Source: Nostoc sp. GT001 (GTDB lineage Bacteria; Cyanobacteriota; Cyanobacteriia; Cyanobacteriales; Nostocaceae). Taken from it: a DNA stretch of 16,122 nucleotides. The DNA is taken from NCBI RefSeq assembly GCF_030382115.1, contig NZ_JAUDRJ010000003.1, positions 2,262,921-2,279,042 of the forward strand. The letters are read 5' to 3'. The first letter of the stretch is position 1. Each line of letters starts with the position of its first letter. Made by a program: the position numbers and the translations under genes. This document shows positions 8,449 to 16,122 of this stretch, one piece after another. A model generated the notes under the pieces. The model saw only the letters and a list, made by a program, of their open reading frames with translations, was not told where the DNA came from and did no database searches.

Positions 8449-9226
8449 CTACTCAAACGGGGGCAAGTTATTCGGGTCAATACCCTGAGATTGTAAATAA
8501 GCAATCAATCGTTCTTTTTGCTGGCATTCTTGTTCAGCGCGTTGGTGTTCTTGTTCGGCGCGTTGACGTTCTTGTTCAATCTGTTCTACAGCCCACAGTA
8601 ACAAATTACCATCTCGATTCCACCAGCGCAACCAACAACCAGTGCGACCTTCTTTTGTTCCTTGCCAAGTTCCTAAAAATAAGCCCATTACATCAATCCA
8701 ATGACGACCATTTTCGTCAGGTTGCTTTAACTCATAGCGCTTATTTTCCAGTTGATAATATTCTAATAAACCGCCATAAGGTTCAAAAATTACGTAAATG
8801 GGAATCTGCAAAATTTGCTCGTAGAAAAACCATTTTCCTGGTGGATAACTTCGCTTGACCGAATATTCTCCACCCTCAGTATCGGATAAAAATTCGATAG
8901 CGATCGCAGGGATATCTCCTTCTAAATTGGGTGTATAACTTTTGCGATTACCCACGACTTCATTAACCGACGGCACATAAACCCAGTCTGGTGCTTTGGC
9001 AATAAATTGCTCGTTGACTGTCGCACAAAGACCAAAGTTTGAAGCTATCAACATCTGAGGTTGAATGAATCCACTGATTTCTAGACTTTCACGCAAAGCA
9101 CCAGCTAAAAGTGGCTGACTCGGTATTCTCCACTGGTTCATCCTCTAGTTGAAAATCTTTGGGCAAGGCTTCCCAAGAGATTACCAGTTCTGTTGGTGAT
9201 TTGGCTTGGCTGAGTTGGGTTGCCAT
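8449..9226 (-). pseudogene. Uma2-family (PD-(D/E)XK) putative nuclease, frameshifted near the 5' end
   Basis: The main frame (9141 to 8449) gives a DUF820/Uma2 protein with KAPDWVYVPS, PAIAIEFLSDTEGGEYSVK and YPPGKWFFYEQ. D52, E83 and K96 (numbered from the ATG at 9141) are the likely metal-site residues, and a C-terminal coiled coil is rich in QRAEQE heptads. The true N-terminus lies in another frame: from the ATG at 9224-9226 it reads MATQLSQAKSPTELVISWEA, LPKDFQ, then LEDEPVENT, running to a point just before QPLLAGALRESL. Family members carry EPVEN and QPLLA in one run. One extra base (a G on the minus strand, about 9121) explains the break, and removing it gives 258 residues. The ATG at 9141 could still start a shortened protein. 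Uma2 genes are abundant in cyanobacteria and their substrate is unknown. Confidence 0.75.
8528..8580 (-). repeat. 21-bp tandem repeat encoding coiled-coil heptads
   Basis: Two full units (8528-8548, 8549-8569) and a partial third on the plus strand follow TCTTGTTCRGCGCGTTGRYGT. Each encodes seven residues of the QRAEQE type at the Uma2 C-terminus, so copy number can change without frameshift. Confidence 0.75.
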
Positions 9227-9421
9227 AAACACAGCATGAATTTATTCTCGATCTTATCGCTTGCGGGAGGGCTATGGAGGGAATGGGGACTGGGGACAGG
9301 GGGGCAGGGGAAAAGGTTAAAGGTTAAAGGGAAAAGGAATAAATTTAATCTTTCCCCTTTTCCCCTTACCCTTTTCCCCTTACCCCATACCCAATGCCCA
9401 ATGCCCAATTCCCAATGCCCT
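9227..9421. repeat. G-rich and inverted purine/pyrimidine spacer between Uma2 and glgP
   Basis: GGGG runs at 9285-9310 are separated by three or fewer bases and have quadruplex potential. A purine block of GGGGAAAAGG words (9307-9337) faces a pyrimidine block of CCTTTTCCCC words (about 9350-9380). This could fold into an imperfect hairpin and serve as the 3' end of glgP on the minus strand. Four CCCAATG-type heptamers follow (9390-9417). Open frames across this stretch are low-complexity artefacts. Confidence 0.6.
9390..9417. repeat. Period-7 tandem repeat CCCAATG
   Basis: Four units: CCCAATG, CCCAATG, CCCAATT, CCCAATG, ending a few bases from the glgP stop codon. Confidence 0.9.
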
Positions 9422-11635
9422 TTACAGGAGAACTTTAGCTAAAATCGGTTCCACACTCTTAGAAATCTCTGGCACATACACCTGTGAAACGTAGTCGGCA
9501 ATCATCCTGTCGGTGTTGAATAACGGCGCATTTGTTTTAATGGACGTTTTCATCATTTGCACCCAACGGTGAGGAATACCTTGGGCATCTTGGTCATAGT
9601 ATAGAGGAACGATTTCTTCTTCTAACAGCTGATACAGCGATCGCGAATCAATCCCATCTTGCAATTCTTGATCGCTAGTATGAGCATCTTCACCAATTGC
9701 CCAACCGTTAATTCCTTTACCATCAGGCCCTGTTTGGTAGCCTTCGCACCACCAGCCATCTAAAACGCTGCAATTAAGACCGCCGTTGAAGCAGACTTTT
9801 TGCCCACTTGTACCAGATGCTTCCAAAGGACGACGGGGATTATTTAACCAAACATCCACACCTTGCACCAATTTTTGACCAGTGTAAATGTCGTAATCTT
9901 CAATAAAGGCGACTCGGTTGATAATCCCGGAATTGTGACACCACTCCATTAAGCGTTGGATAATCCGCTTACCTTCTTCATCGGCTGGATGCGCTTTACC
10001 TGCAAAGATAATTTGTACTGGACGTTGAGCATTACCAAAAATCTTCAATGCGCGTTGGGCATCGCGTAAAATCAGATCGCCGCGTTTATAAGGGCTGAAG
10101 CGTCTGGCAAATCCAATAGTCAATACATTGGGATCGAGTAATTTTTCAGTTGCTTGAATGAGTTCATGATTTTCGCCACGCAACTCCCGTGATTTCTTCA
10201 CCTTATAACGGGTAAAGGCAATCAATCTTTCTTTGAGGATAAGATGCCGCGACCACAATTCCTCGTCGGGAATCTCGTCAACTTTAGCCCACATCTTGGG
10301 ATCGACGGCGCGATTTTTCCAGTCTTCTCCCAAATATTCGTTATATAAGTCACCTAACAGGGGTGCAGTCCAAGTGGGTGCATGAACGCCATTGGTAATG
10401 TAACCAATTGGTACTTTGTCTTCCGATCGCTGCGGATAGAGAACTGTCCACATTTTACGAGAAACTTGACCGTGCAATTCACTCACACCATTGCAAGCAC
10501 GCGACATCCGCAATGCTAAAACGGTCATGCCAAAGGGTTCCCAAGGATCGCCCAGTCGCCTTGCACCCAATGCCAAAAATTGCTCGCGAGAAAGTCGCAA
10601 TTGCGGCCAATAGCTGGCAAAGAAGGAATCTATTAAATCGGGTGAGAAGACATCATGACTGACGGGAACGGGGGTATGGGTGGTAAATACACAACTGTTC
10701 CGCACCTTGGCTTCGATATCGTAGAAAGATTTACCAGTCCGTTCAATTTCTACCCGCGCAACTTCTAAGGTGCAGAATGCAGCGTGTCCTTCATTGAGGT
10801 GATAGACAGAAGGTTCAATTCCCAAGGCGTGTAGAGCGCGAACACCACCAATTCCCAAAACGACTTCTTGGGCGATGCGGGTTTCCAAGTTACCGCCGTA
10901 TAAGTGTCCCGTCAACCAACGGTCAATGGGATCGTTATCGTGGCGATCGGTATCTAATAAATATAAGGTGACTCGCCCAACTTGCACTCGCCAGATTTGC
11001 ACTTTCACAACCCGCTGGCGAACTTGTAACTCGATAGTGACTGATTCCCCTTGCTCATTTTTAATCAACTCCAAGGGCATGTGGCCAAAGGGGTTGTCAA
11101 TATAATAATCTTCTTGCCAACCTTGGCGGTTCAAGCGTTGCCGAAAATAACCTTGGCGGTACAACAAGCCAACACCAACCAATGGCACACCCAAATCTGA
11201 TGATGATTTCAAGTGATCCCCGGCGAGAATTCCCAAGCCACCAGAGTAGACGGGTAGAGATTCATGGATGCCAAATTCGGCGCAAAAGTAAGCAATAGGA
11301 TGCTGTTTGGATACTTGCGGTGCAACTCGACTGACCCAAGTATCTTGCTGGTTGATGTATTGGTCAAACTCACGCGCGAGGGCGGATATCTGCTTTAGGT
11401 AAAATGGGTCTTCTGCTAATTGCGTCAAACGCTCATAAGTTGCCGACTCTAAAATCGCTACTGGGTTATGCCCACAGCGTTCCCATTCTTGGGGATCAAT
11501 TGTTTGGAATAAGGAGATGCGATCGCCACTCCAACTCCACCAGTAGTTATAAGCCAAATCTGCCAAACGCTTGAGCGGTAAAGGTAACTTTTCACTCAAG
11601 TGTCGTGCTGCGGTAATTGCACTGCTATTAGCCAT
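9422..11635 (-). CDS. glgP: Alpha-glucan (glycogen) phosphorylase
   Basis: This 737-residue cytoplasmic enzyme removes glucose units from glycogen ends as glucose-1-phosphate, using pyridoxal phosphate. It belongs to the GT35 branch with an N-terminal DUF3417-like part, LPLPLKRLADLAYNYWWSWS and DPQEWERCGHNPV (about 15-60). The core has PIAYFCAEFGIHESLPVYSG and GGLGILAGDHLKSSSDLG (about 113-150), HLNEGHAAF, and FTTHTPVPVSHDVF. Near the C-terminus EASGTSGQK carries K613, the expected PLP lysine, followed by NGGLNCSVLDGWW. All expected motifs are present and no break is seen. It is shorter than the roughly 850-residue phosphorylases of this branch I would expect in some bacteria, with the C-terminal domain ending soon after the active site. 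It complements glgB in glycogen turnover but is transcribed alone on the minus strand. No strong Shine-Dalgarno precedes the ATG. Confidence 0.95.
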   Translation of the reverse strand: MANSSAITAARHLSEKLPLPLKRLADLAYNYWWSWSGDRISLFQTIDPQEWERCGHNPVAILESATYERLTQLAEDPFYLKQISALAREFDQYINQQDTWVSRVAPQVSKQHPIAYFCAEFGIHESLPVYSGGLGILAGDHLKSSSDLGVPLVGVGLLYRQGYFRQRLNRQGWQEDYYIDNPFGHMPLELIKNEQGESVTIELQVRQRVVKVQIWRVQVGRVTLYLLDTDRHDNDPIDRWLTGHLYGGNLETRIAQEVVLGIGGVRALHALGIEPSVYHLNEGHAAFCTLEVARVEIERTGKSFYDIEAKVRNSCVFTTHTPVPVSHDVFSPDLIDSFFASYWPQLRLSREQFLALGARRLGDPWEPFGMTVLALRMSRACNGVSELHGQVSRKMWTVLYPQRSEDKVPIGYITNGVHAPTWTAPLLGDLYNEYLGEDWKNRAVDPKMWAKVDEIPDEELWSRHLILKERLIAFTRYKVKKSRELRGENHELIQATEKLLDPNVLTIGFARRFSPYKRGDLILRDAQRALKIFGNAQRPVQIIFAGKAHPADEEGKRIIQRLMEWCHNSGIINRVAFIEDYDIYTGQKLVQGVDVWLNNPRRPLEASGTSGQKVCFNGGLNCSVLDGWWCEGYQTGPDGKGINGWAIGEDAHTSDQELQDGIDSRSLYQLLEEEIVPLYYDQDAQGIPHRWVQMMKTSIKTNAPLFNTDRMIADYVSQVYVPEISKSVEPILAKVLL

Positions 11636-12075
11636 ACTAAATCTATGTCCTCGCGCTTAACTTTTTGTCTATGTATCAAGAACTGGGGAAGAAGCAAGGG
11701 AGCAGGGTGCAAGGGAGAAGAGTTTTCCCTTTTGCACCCCGCCCCAATGCCTCTTTTCCATGCCCAGTCCCTTTTATTTACTCTTCAGGTTCATAACACC
11801 GGAGCCTTCACGTGCTGAATTCTCCCCTGAAGTTGGAACAGTTTCTCGACATCAAACCTTATCCAAGTAAATGGTTTGTATTGTTTTCGTCTTCTAAAAA
11901 TTATCTCTACTTTTGGACAGATTTAATATTTTTTTCTATCAAATTCGTTGACATTATTTTAACTTTTCTGTTTAGTTGTTAATTTTTATTTAAATGTTAG
12001 CAATAAGCAACCAGTGGACAAGACCAGTTTGAGCTTGCTGCGATCAAACGGGTCTTGAGTTTAAAACCCCCACTC
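11636..12075. other. Spacer upstream of glgP with hairpins and AT-rich tract
   Basis: No gene is supported. It holds an inverted repeat GGGTGCAAGGGAGAA / TTTTCCCTTTTGCACCC (11705-11739) and a strongly AT-rich stretch (about 11880-12000) suited to a promoter for glgP on the minus strand. A hairpin at 12020-12056 is listed separately. No clear -10/-35 pair can be assigned. Confidence 0.5.
12020..12056. repeat. 13-bp-arm hairpin
   Basis: AAGACCAGTTTGA (12020-12032) and TCAAACGGGTCTT (12044-12056) pair with a single mismatch around an 11-base loop. GAGTTTAAAAC follows. It may be a terminator or a dispersed repeat; no gene on either strand ends right beside it. Confidence 0.45.
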
Positions 12076-12298
12076 ATATCATGTCCGCATAATTAGTTAT
12101 GCTAAACACAGTCATTGCACCCCACACGCCAGATGCTCCACTTGGGGAGACCCCATCGCCCGTTGGCGTCTCCCCTTGGGAGAAGACCGCACTGGCTCCC
12201 CTTAATCCCCTCCCCGCTCTTCGGGAGGGGAGACAAAGCGTAGCTTTGGCGGGGGTGGGGTTCTTCCGGTTTAATAAGCAATCAAGCGGACATGATAT
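12076..12298 (-). mobile_element. Short TIR element (copy A), inverted, with a nested palindromic repeat
   Basis: The 223-bp unit runs from ATATCATGTCCGC (12076-12088) to GCGGACATGATAT (12286-12298). Read on the minus strand, its first 90 or so bases match copies B and C with few changes, including the CTCCCGAAGAGCGGGG hairpin. The other part differs: it carries GCGTCTCCCCTTGGGAGAAG (12166-12185), the same word as at 755-776, and an inner palindrome GCATAA-TTAG-TTATGC next to the left end. It carries no gene, and open frames across it are artefacts of the repeat. Confidence 0.75.
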
Positions 12299-12375
12299 CA
12301 ATCAAATACAGACTTTGGTAATACGACCATTTAATAGAGCCGCAGCAGATTGTTGCACACAATTGGTTAAAACAT

Positions 12376-13134
12376 CTAAGCATTCATACCGCCATCAACA
12401 TCGAATGTTGCACCGGTGATGAAAGCCGCGTCAGGACTGGCCAGAAAAGCGACCGCAGCCGCAACTTCCTCTGGCTTGCCGTAGCGCCCAAGCGCTGTAG
12501 CTGCTTTTTGGATTACCGCAAAATCACTATCAGATGGGTTCATATCAGTTTCAATTGGACCTGGCTGTACGGTGTTAACTGTGATCGCCCTCGGCCCCAG
12601 GTCACGTGCCCAGCCCCGCGTGTAGCCAGCGATCGCGGCCTTAGTTGCTGAATAATCGGAGATTCCTGCCCAGAGCGAATGGCTTCCAGCACAGGAGCCG
12701 ATGGAGATGATCCGTCCACCTTCAGTCATAAGCGGTGCAGCAGCGCGGACGGCAGCCACTACGCCACCCACATTGATCGCTAACTGCTGTTCTAAGGACG
12801 CAATATCGCTTGCAGGATCACCAACTACACCAAGGACAAATACTCCAGCGTTGTTCACGAGAATATCGAGACGACCAAAGCGTTCGGCGACCATCTTAAC
12901 CAAATTCTCAACCTGGAGAGAATCCGCTTGGTCGGCTTTGAAGGCGGCGGCACTAACCCCATTTTCTTCGAGTTCCCGGACAACGAGCGCGGCCTTTTCG
13001 GATGAGGCGCTGTAACTGATGGCAATGTCTGCACCTTCCTCAGCAAGACGTTTGGCGATCGCAGCACCAATACCCCGTGAACCACCTGTGACGAGGGCAA
13101 CTTTACCTGTGAGTTTCTTAATATTGCTATTCAT
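12376..13134 (-). CDS. Short-chain dehydrogenase/reductase (FabG-like SDR)
   Basis: A 252-residue NAD(P)-dependent oxidoreductase of the classical SDR type. The Rossmann dinucleotide motif TGGSRGIG is at 16-23, NNAG at 94-97, and the catalytic set is S147, Y161 and K165 within DYSATK. PGPIETDM and a C-terminal FDVDGGMNA end are typical. The Arg in TGGSRG and the lack of an acidic residue after strand 2 (ISYSAS) favour NADPH. The substrate cannot be read from sequence. I chose the ATG at 13134 because GAAGGAG lies about 8 bases upstream; the frame also runs 11 codons further. It appears richer in G and C than its neighbours, and together with its strong ribosome binding site, unlike the others here, this hints at acquisition from another bacterial lineage. 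It stands alone between a mobile element and a divergent FUSC gene. Confidence 0.93.
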   Translation of the reverse strand: MNSNIKKLTGKVALVTGGSRGIGAAIAKRLAEEGADIAISYSASSEKAALVVRELEENGVSAAAFKADQADSLQVENLVKMVAERFGRLDILVNNAGVFVLGVVGDPASDIASLEQQLAINVGGVVAAVRAAAPLMTEGGRIISIGSCAGSHSLWAGISDYSATKAAIAGYTRGWARDLGPRAITVNTVQPGPIETDMNPSDSDFAVIQKAATALGRYGKPEEVAAAVAFLASPDAAFITGATFDVDGGMNA

Positions 13135-13684
13135 GATTTTTGCTCCTTCATTGTTGCAACCTGTCACCTCAGTTATTTAACAACCTGGTAATTTTGTCAA
13201 GATTTTGACTAAGCTATCAACAAATCAGCAATAGTTAGTAAAAATCGACTTCTTGGCATTGTGGCAAAAACTTTTTTCTTATTCAAGATTTTCCTTTTCC
13301 CTGAGCGAAGTTTTTAGTCTCAAACAGGCTAAGTTTATTGAGAATAGTATCAATCGCCTGAATTTTGACACTTACCAGAGTTGCCTTAGCGTAGCGTTCT
13401 GCAAGAAAGGGATCACAGAGTGCAGAATAGATGTTCAAGGTCTGAAACCATTGTCAGAGTAAGTTTATAGAAAATACTAAAATTTTCAAACTAACCTGCG
13501 GAATCTGGGTTATATATATCTGTATAACGAAGAATTAAGGATAAATTATAAAGTAACAAAATGTGCATCTGAATATTACCTTTCTGGAAAAGCTTTCACG
13601 TACCTACTATGAATTAAAATAAATCTGCATATATCAAAGTATTAAGATAATTTCGATAAAAATTTTGTTTTGTTAACAAAAATA
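13135..13684. other. Divergent spacer between the SDR and FUSC genes
   Basis: About 550 bases that should hold both promoters. A 69-codon frame from a TTG at 13253 to 13462 has no ribosome binding site and no recognised similarity, so I do not call it. GTTATA-8 nt-TATAAC (13509-13528) and a 14-base palindrome (13668-13681) are the only marked structures. The last 170 bases are AT-rich. Confidence 0.5.
13668..13681. promoter_or_regulatory. 14-bp perfect palindrome at the FUSC start
   Basis: TTTTGTTAACAAAA ends three bases before the ATG at 13685. Such a position could block transcription or translation if bound by a dimeric regulator. It is AT-rich, so chance is possible. Confidence 0.3.
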
Positions 13685-15901
13685 ATGCAGTTGAATCGAA
13701 GTAATTTCCTCAGATTTCTGATCCAATCAGAGCCAGGAAAACCAGCAATATCCAACGGCTTACGAGCTGCGTTAGCGTTGGGAGTTCCCATGCTAATTGG
13801 GCAACTCATTAACCAAAGAGAAAGCGGATTATTCGTTGGTTTAATGGCTCACTTTGTCAACTTAGCGAATATTGGTGGCCCTTACCAAATCAAAGCTAAG
13901 ACAATGGCACAGGCTACTTTGGGAATAACTGTTTCAGTATTTGTGGGTACTCTAGTCGCTCAAGTTCCGGTACTAGCTGTGGTGCTGACACTTCTGTGGG
14001 GGCTTGCTTCCGGTTTTGCGTCACTGTATGGTAATGCTGGTGCTAATGTTGGTCTGGTAGTAGGGATATCATTTATTACCACGATCGCACAGCCAGGAAA
14101 CTTGGAAGTTGCACTCGTGCGATCGCTGTTATGTCTAATTGCAGGTGGATGGGCGATGCTACTCTCCTTAGTAATGTGGCCTTTTAGACCTTACGATCCC
14201 ATACGGCTAGCTTTGGCTGACTGTTTCAGTGCAATCGCCAACTACATTCAGGCATTTGTAGGTAAAGTAGCAACATCTGAAAATATTCTCGAAATTAGAA
14301 AAGCATTAGAAACAGCACGCACTGCTTTAGGTACATTACGGATTGGACAGTCGTCTCGGAGTTGGATAAATGAGCCATTTTTGCTGCTAATTCAGGATGG
14401 CGATCGCTTGCTTGGTTTAGTTGTTGCCTTAACAGAATTACTAGAAACTCACTTCCAACAACAGCAATATCATACAGTCCAGCAATTAGTAGACGATGCA
14501 CTCGCAGAAATATCAGTCATTCTTCAAGCCATAGCGAAAGTCATATCTCGCAAGCCTGCTAGCATAGACTTGGGAAATCTCAAGCGCATCTATGAAGCAC
14601 TGAAAGAACAAGAAAGTCTGCAAAGAAAAGCAATTGCTGGCAGTGAAACCGACTACACAACCCTCGTTGCTTTCACTAACCTGGTGCTGACGCTCAAAAA
14701 GCTGATTGAGCAATTGCAATACACGGCTCAGACAGCTAAATCTCTGGCAGATCGCAGCAAAATGAGTCAACGAGATATAGATAGACTTCTTTTATTTGAA
14801 GAAGAACAGCGATCGCTCTTAAGTTTACTCAAAGAAAACCTTACCTTAGACTCAGCAATCTTTCGCCATGCTCTTCGCATTGGTGCGAGTCTAACTGTAG
14901 GCGTGATATTATACAGTGTTACAAATTTACCAATGGGCTATTGGGTAACACTGACAATTATATTAGTCCTGAAACCAAACTTGGGTGCAACTTTCAAACG
15001 GTTTTTCCAGCGAGTTGGCGGGACAATCTTAGGAGCTGTCTTAGCTGCTATCTTACTTGCAACCATCACGAGTAAGCCTGTATTAGACATCATTATTCTG
15101 CTGACAGTATTTTTTGGTGTTTCCCTAATCGCTTTCAACTATGGGTATTCAGTGATTTTCTTCTCAATATTTGTCTTACTAATTATCGATATTGGTCATC
15201 CTATTAGTTGGCAACTTGCTGGCTTTCGGGTGTTGAATACATTAATTGGGGCGGGATTGGCTTTTGCGAGTCATTACTTTTTATGGCCAAATTGGGAACG
15301 CGATCGTTTACCCAGTCAACTCGCCACAGCGCTACGAGAATGTCACAAATACTTTCGGGATGTGATGGCTGTTTACCAAGGTATAAAGGAGCGTGACTCT
15401 AGTATTATCAGTCAACGGCGACAAACTGGACTAGCAATTGGCAATGCCCAAGCCTCCTTCCAAGGATTGTTGCGCGAACCCCAAATGCACCAAGAATTAG
15501 TAGAACCAGTAATGACGCTACTGCTGTATATGGGACGTTTTACTAACGCCGTGACAGTTTTGGCAGTACATCTCGAACATTTCCGAGCAACAGTACTACT
15601 CCCGGAATTAGAAACCTTTGTCCGCCAAATTTCGTTAGTGTTAGAGCAGTTAGCTGATTCGGTACAGCAGGAAATTCCCCCACCGCCCTTACCTGATTTG
15701 GAAGAAACACTGCAAAAAATCCAGCCGCACCTGCAAGCACTGCGTACAGCCAGAATAGAAGAGTTAGCTTTCAATCAAGGACATACACCGATTCGTCAGG
15801 CAGTCATTGATTACAGCATATTAGATTTGGAGATTGACCAGATTGTGCGGCGGTTGACTGCCATGCACTCAGCAATGGTACGGCTAATATCAGGTAAATA
15901 A
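13685..15901 (+). CDS. FUSC-family inner-membrane protein
   Basis: A 738-residue membrane protein (743 if the TTG at 13670 is used) with the duplicated layout of fusaric-acid-resistance/YccS-type proteins. A first hydrophobic block of several helices spans about 20-170 (including ALALGVPMLIGQLI, LGITVSVFVGTLVAQ and VGLVVGISFITTIA). A long cytoplasmic helical region covers about 175-395. A second helix bundle at about 400-550 carries the family signature GYWVTLTIILVLKPNLGATF with RFFQRVGGTILG. The C-terminal 185 residues are soluble and helical. Related proteins are implicated in export of aromatic or other toxic compounds, often with a partner membrane-fusion protein; none is encoded beside it. 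The substrate is unknown. Neither start has a Shine-Dalgarno; I prefer the ATG. Confidence 0.85.
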   Translation: MQLNRSNFLRFLIQSEPGKPAISNGLRAALALGVPMLIGQLINQRESGLFVGLMAHFVNLANIGGPYQIKAKTMAQATLGITVSVFVGTLVAQVPVLAVVLTLLWGLASGFASLYGNAGANVGLVVGISFITTIAQPGNLEVALVRSLLCLIAGGWAMLLSLVMWPFRPYDPIRLALADCFSAIANYIQAFVGKVATSENILEIRKALETARTALGTLRIGQSSRSWINEPFLLLIQDGDRLLGLVVALTELLETHFQQQQYHTVQQLVDDALAEISVILQAIAKVISRKPASIDLGNLKRIYEALKEQESLQRKAIAGSETDYTTLVAFTNLVLTLKKLIEQLQYTAQTAKSLADRSKMSQRDIDRLLLFEEEQRSLLSLLKENLTLDSAIFRHALRIGASLTVGVILYSVTNLPMGYWVTLTIILVLKPNLGATFKRFFQRVGGTILGAVLAAILLATITSKPVLDIIILLTVFFGVSLIAFNYGYSVIFFSIFVLLIIDIGHPISWQLAGFRVLNTLIGAGLAFASHYFLWPNWERDRLPSQLATALRECHKYFRDVMAVYQGIKERDSSIISQRRQTGLAIGNAQASFQGLLREPQMHQELVEPVMTLLLYMGRFTNAVTVLAVHLEHFRATVLLPELETFVRQISLVLEQLADSVQQEIPPPPLPDLEETLQKIQPHLQALRTARIEELAFNQGHTPIRQAVIDYSILDLEIDQIVRRLTAMHSAMVRLISGK

Positions 15902-16012
15902 AGAGCCACAAAATTCTTAGTGCAATCGCCGTATTTTTATTAAATTTCAATATTTCTTTGTTTCCAGTAATTCGGTTTGCGCTTACCATGCGCGATCGCA
16001 ATAACCCAAATC
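15902..16012. other. Short spacer after the FUSC gene
   Basis: AT-rich with one HIP1 site near 15992. No clear terminator or gene is seen. Confidence 0.5.
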
Positions 16013-16122
16013 ATATCATGTCCGCTTGATTGCTTATTAAACCCGAAGAACCCCACCCCGCCAAAGCTGTGCTTTGTCTCCCCTCCCCGAAGAGCGGGGA
16101 GGGGGTTGAGGGTGGGGTTATT
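16013..16122 (+). mobile_element. Short TIR element (copy C), cut by the window end
   Basis: It starts ATATCATGTCCGCTTGATTG and is identical to copy B for its first 75 bases. It then has the CTCCCC-GAAGAGC-GGGGAG hairpin and a G-rich tail that matches the right arm of copy B (GGTGGGGTTATT). The right end lies beyond the window. Confidence 0.75.

Noticed and set aside
8412..8858. 148-codon plus-strand frame antisense to Uma2
   Set aside because: It is the shadow of a well-supported Uma2 coding region and its repeats (LVQRVGVLVRRVDVLVQ) are the complement of the coiled-coil heptads.
9390..9417. Possible CRISPR-like array
   Set aside because: Units are 7 bases with no spacers; this is a simple tandem repeat. 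No repeat-spacer array or cas gene was seen anywhere.
9181..9442. Open frames on both strands between Uma2 and glgP
   Set aside because: They translate low-complexity G-rich, purine-rich and heptamer repeats; residues such as FPLTLFPLPH are repeat artefacts.
12099..12419. 106-codon plus-strand frame
   Set aside because: It is read through the short element and into the antisense of the SDR gene; composition reflects the repeat, not a protein.
13253..13462. 69-codon plus-strand frame from a TTG
   Set aside because: No ribosome binding site, no recognised motif, and it carries a GCGTAGCGTTCTGC-type repeat word; kept only as a note in the spacer entry.

Overview
The window looks like chromosomal DNA of a filamentous, heterocyst-type cyanobacterium (Nostoc/Anabaena group). 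The reasons are frequent HIP1 octamers GCGATCGC (for example near 960, 1278, 3747, 4195, 4339, 5582 and 5994), period-7 short tandem repeats between genes (GTCATTA near 1454, CCCAATG-like near 1593 and 9390), dispersed palindromic repeats, and proteins of cyanobacterial type. No rRNA, tRNA or CRISPR array was seen.

Layout. 1-54 is the tail of an upstream gene followed by a terminator-like hairpin. 188-382 encodes a small Pro/Ala/Thr-rich lipoprotein. 383-1113 is a repeat-rich spacer. 1114-1446 encodes a small exported protein of unknown function. 1736-4027 is glgB (glycogen branching enzyme). The spacer after it contains a 40-codon ORF resembling the glycine-rich loop of a Ser/Thr protein kinase, ending 8 bases before ligA (4481-6517, NAD-dependent DNA ligase). 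6640-8101 is a nested mobile structure: a short non-coding element with TATCATGTCCGC-type ends, split by an ISAs1-like insertion sequence whose transposase is broken by two frameshifts and two stops. 8449-9226 (minus) is a Uma2-type nuclease gene with an apparent one-base frameshift near its 5' end. 9422-11635 (minus) is glgP (alpha-glucan phosphorylase). 12076-12298 is a second copy of the short element. 12376-13134 (minus) is an SDR oxidoreductase of foreign appearance. 13685-15901 encodes a FUSC-type membrane protein. A third copy of the short element starts at 16013 and runs off the window.

How the genes work together. GlgB and GlgP act on the same polymer: GlgB introduces alpha-1,6 branches into glycogen and GlgP releases glucose-1-phosphate from it. 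They lie on opposite strands with ligA and the mobile block between them, so they are not one operon. The other genes appear to be single transcription units with no shared pathway.

I found no convincing new multi-gene system. The most informative observations are the layered decay and nesting of mobile DNA (6640-8101, 12076-12298, 16013-end), a loop-inverted hairpin inside that element, the kinase-like fragment abutting ligA, and the frameshifted Uma2 gene whose 5' end lies outside the longest open frame.
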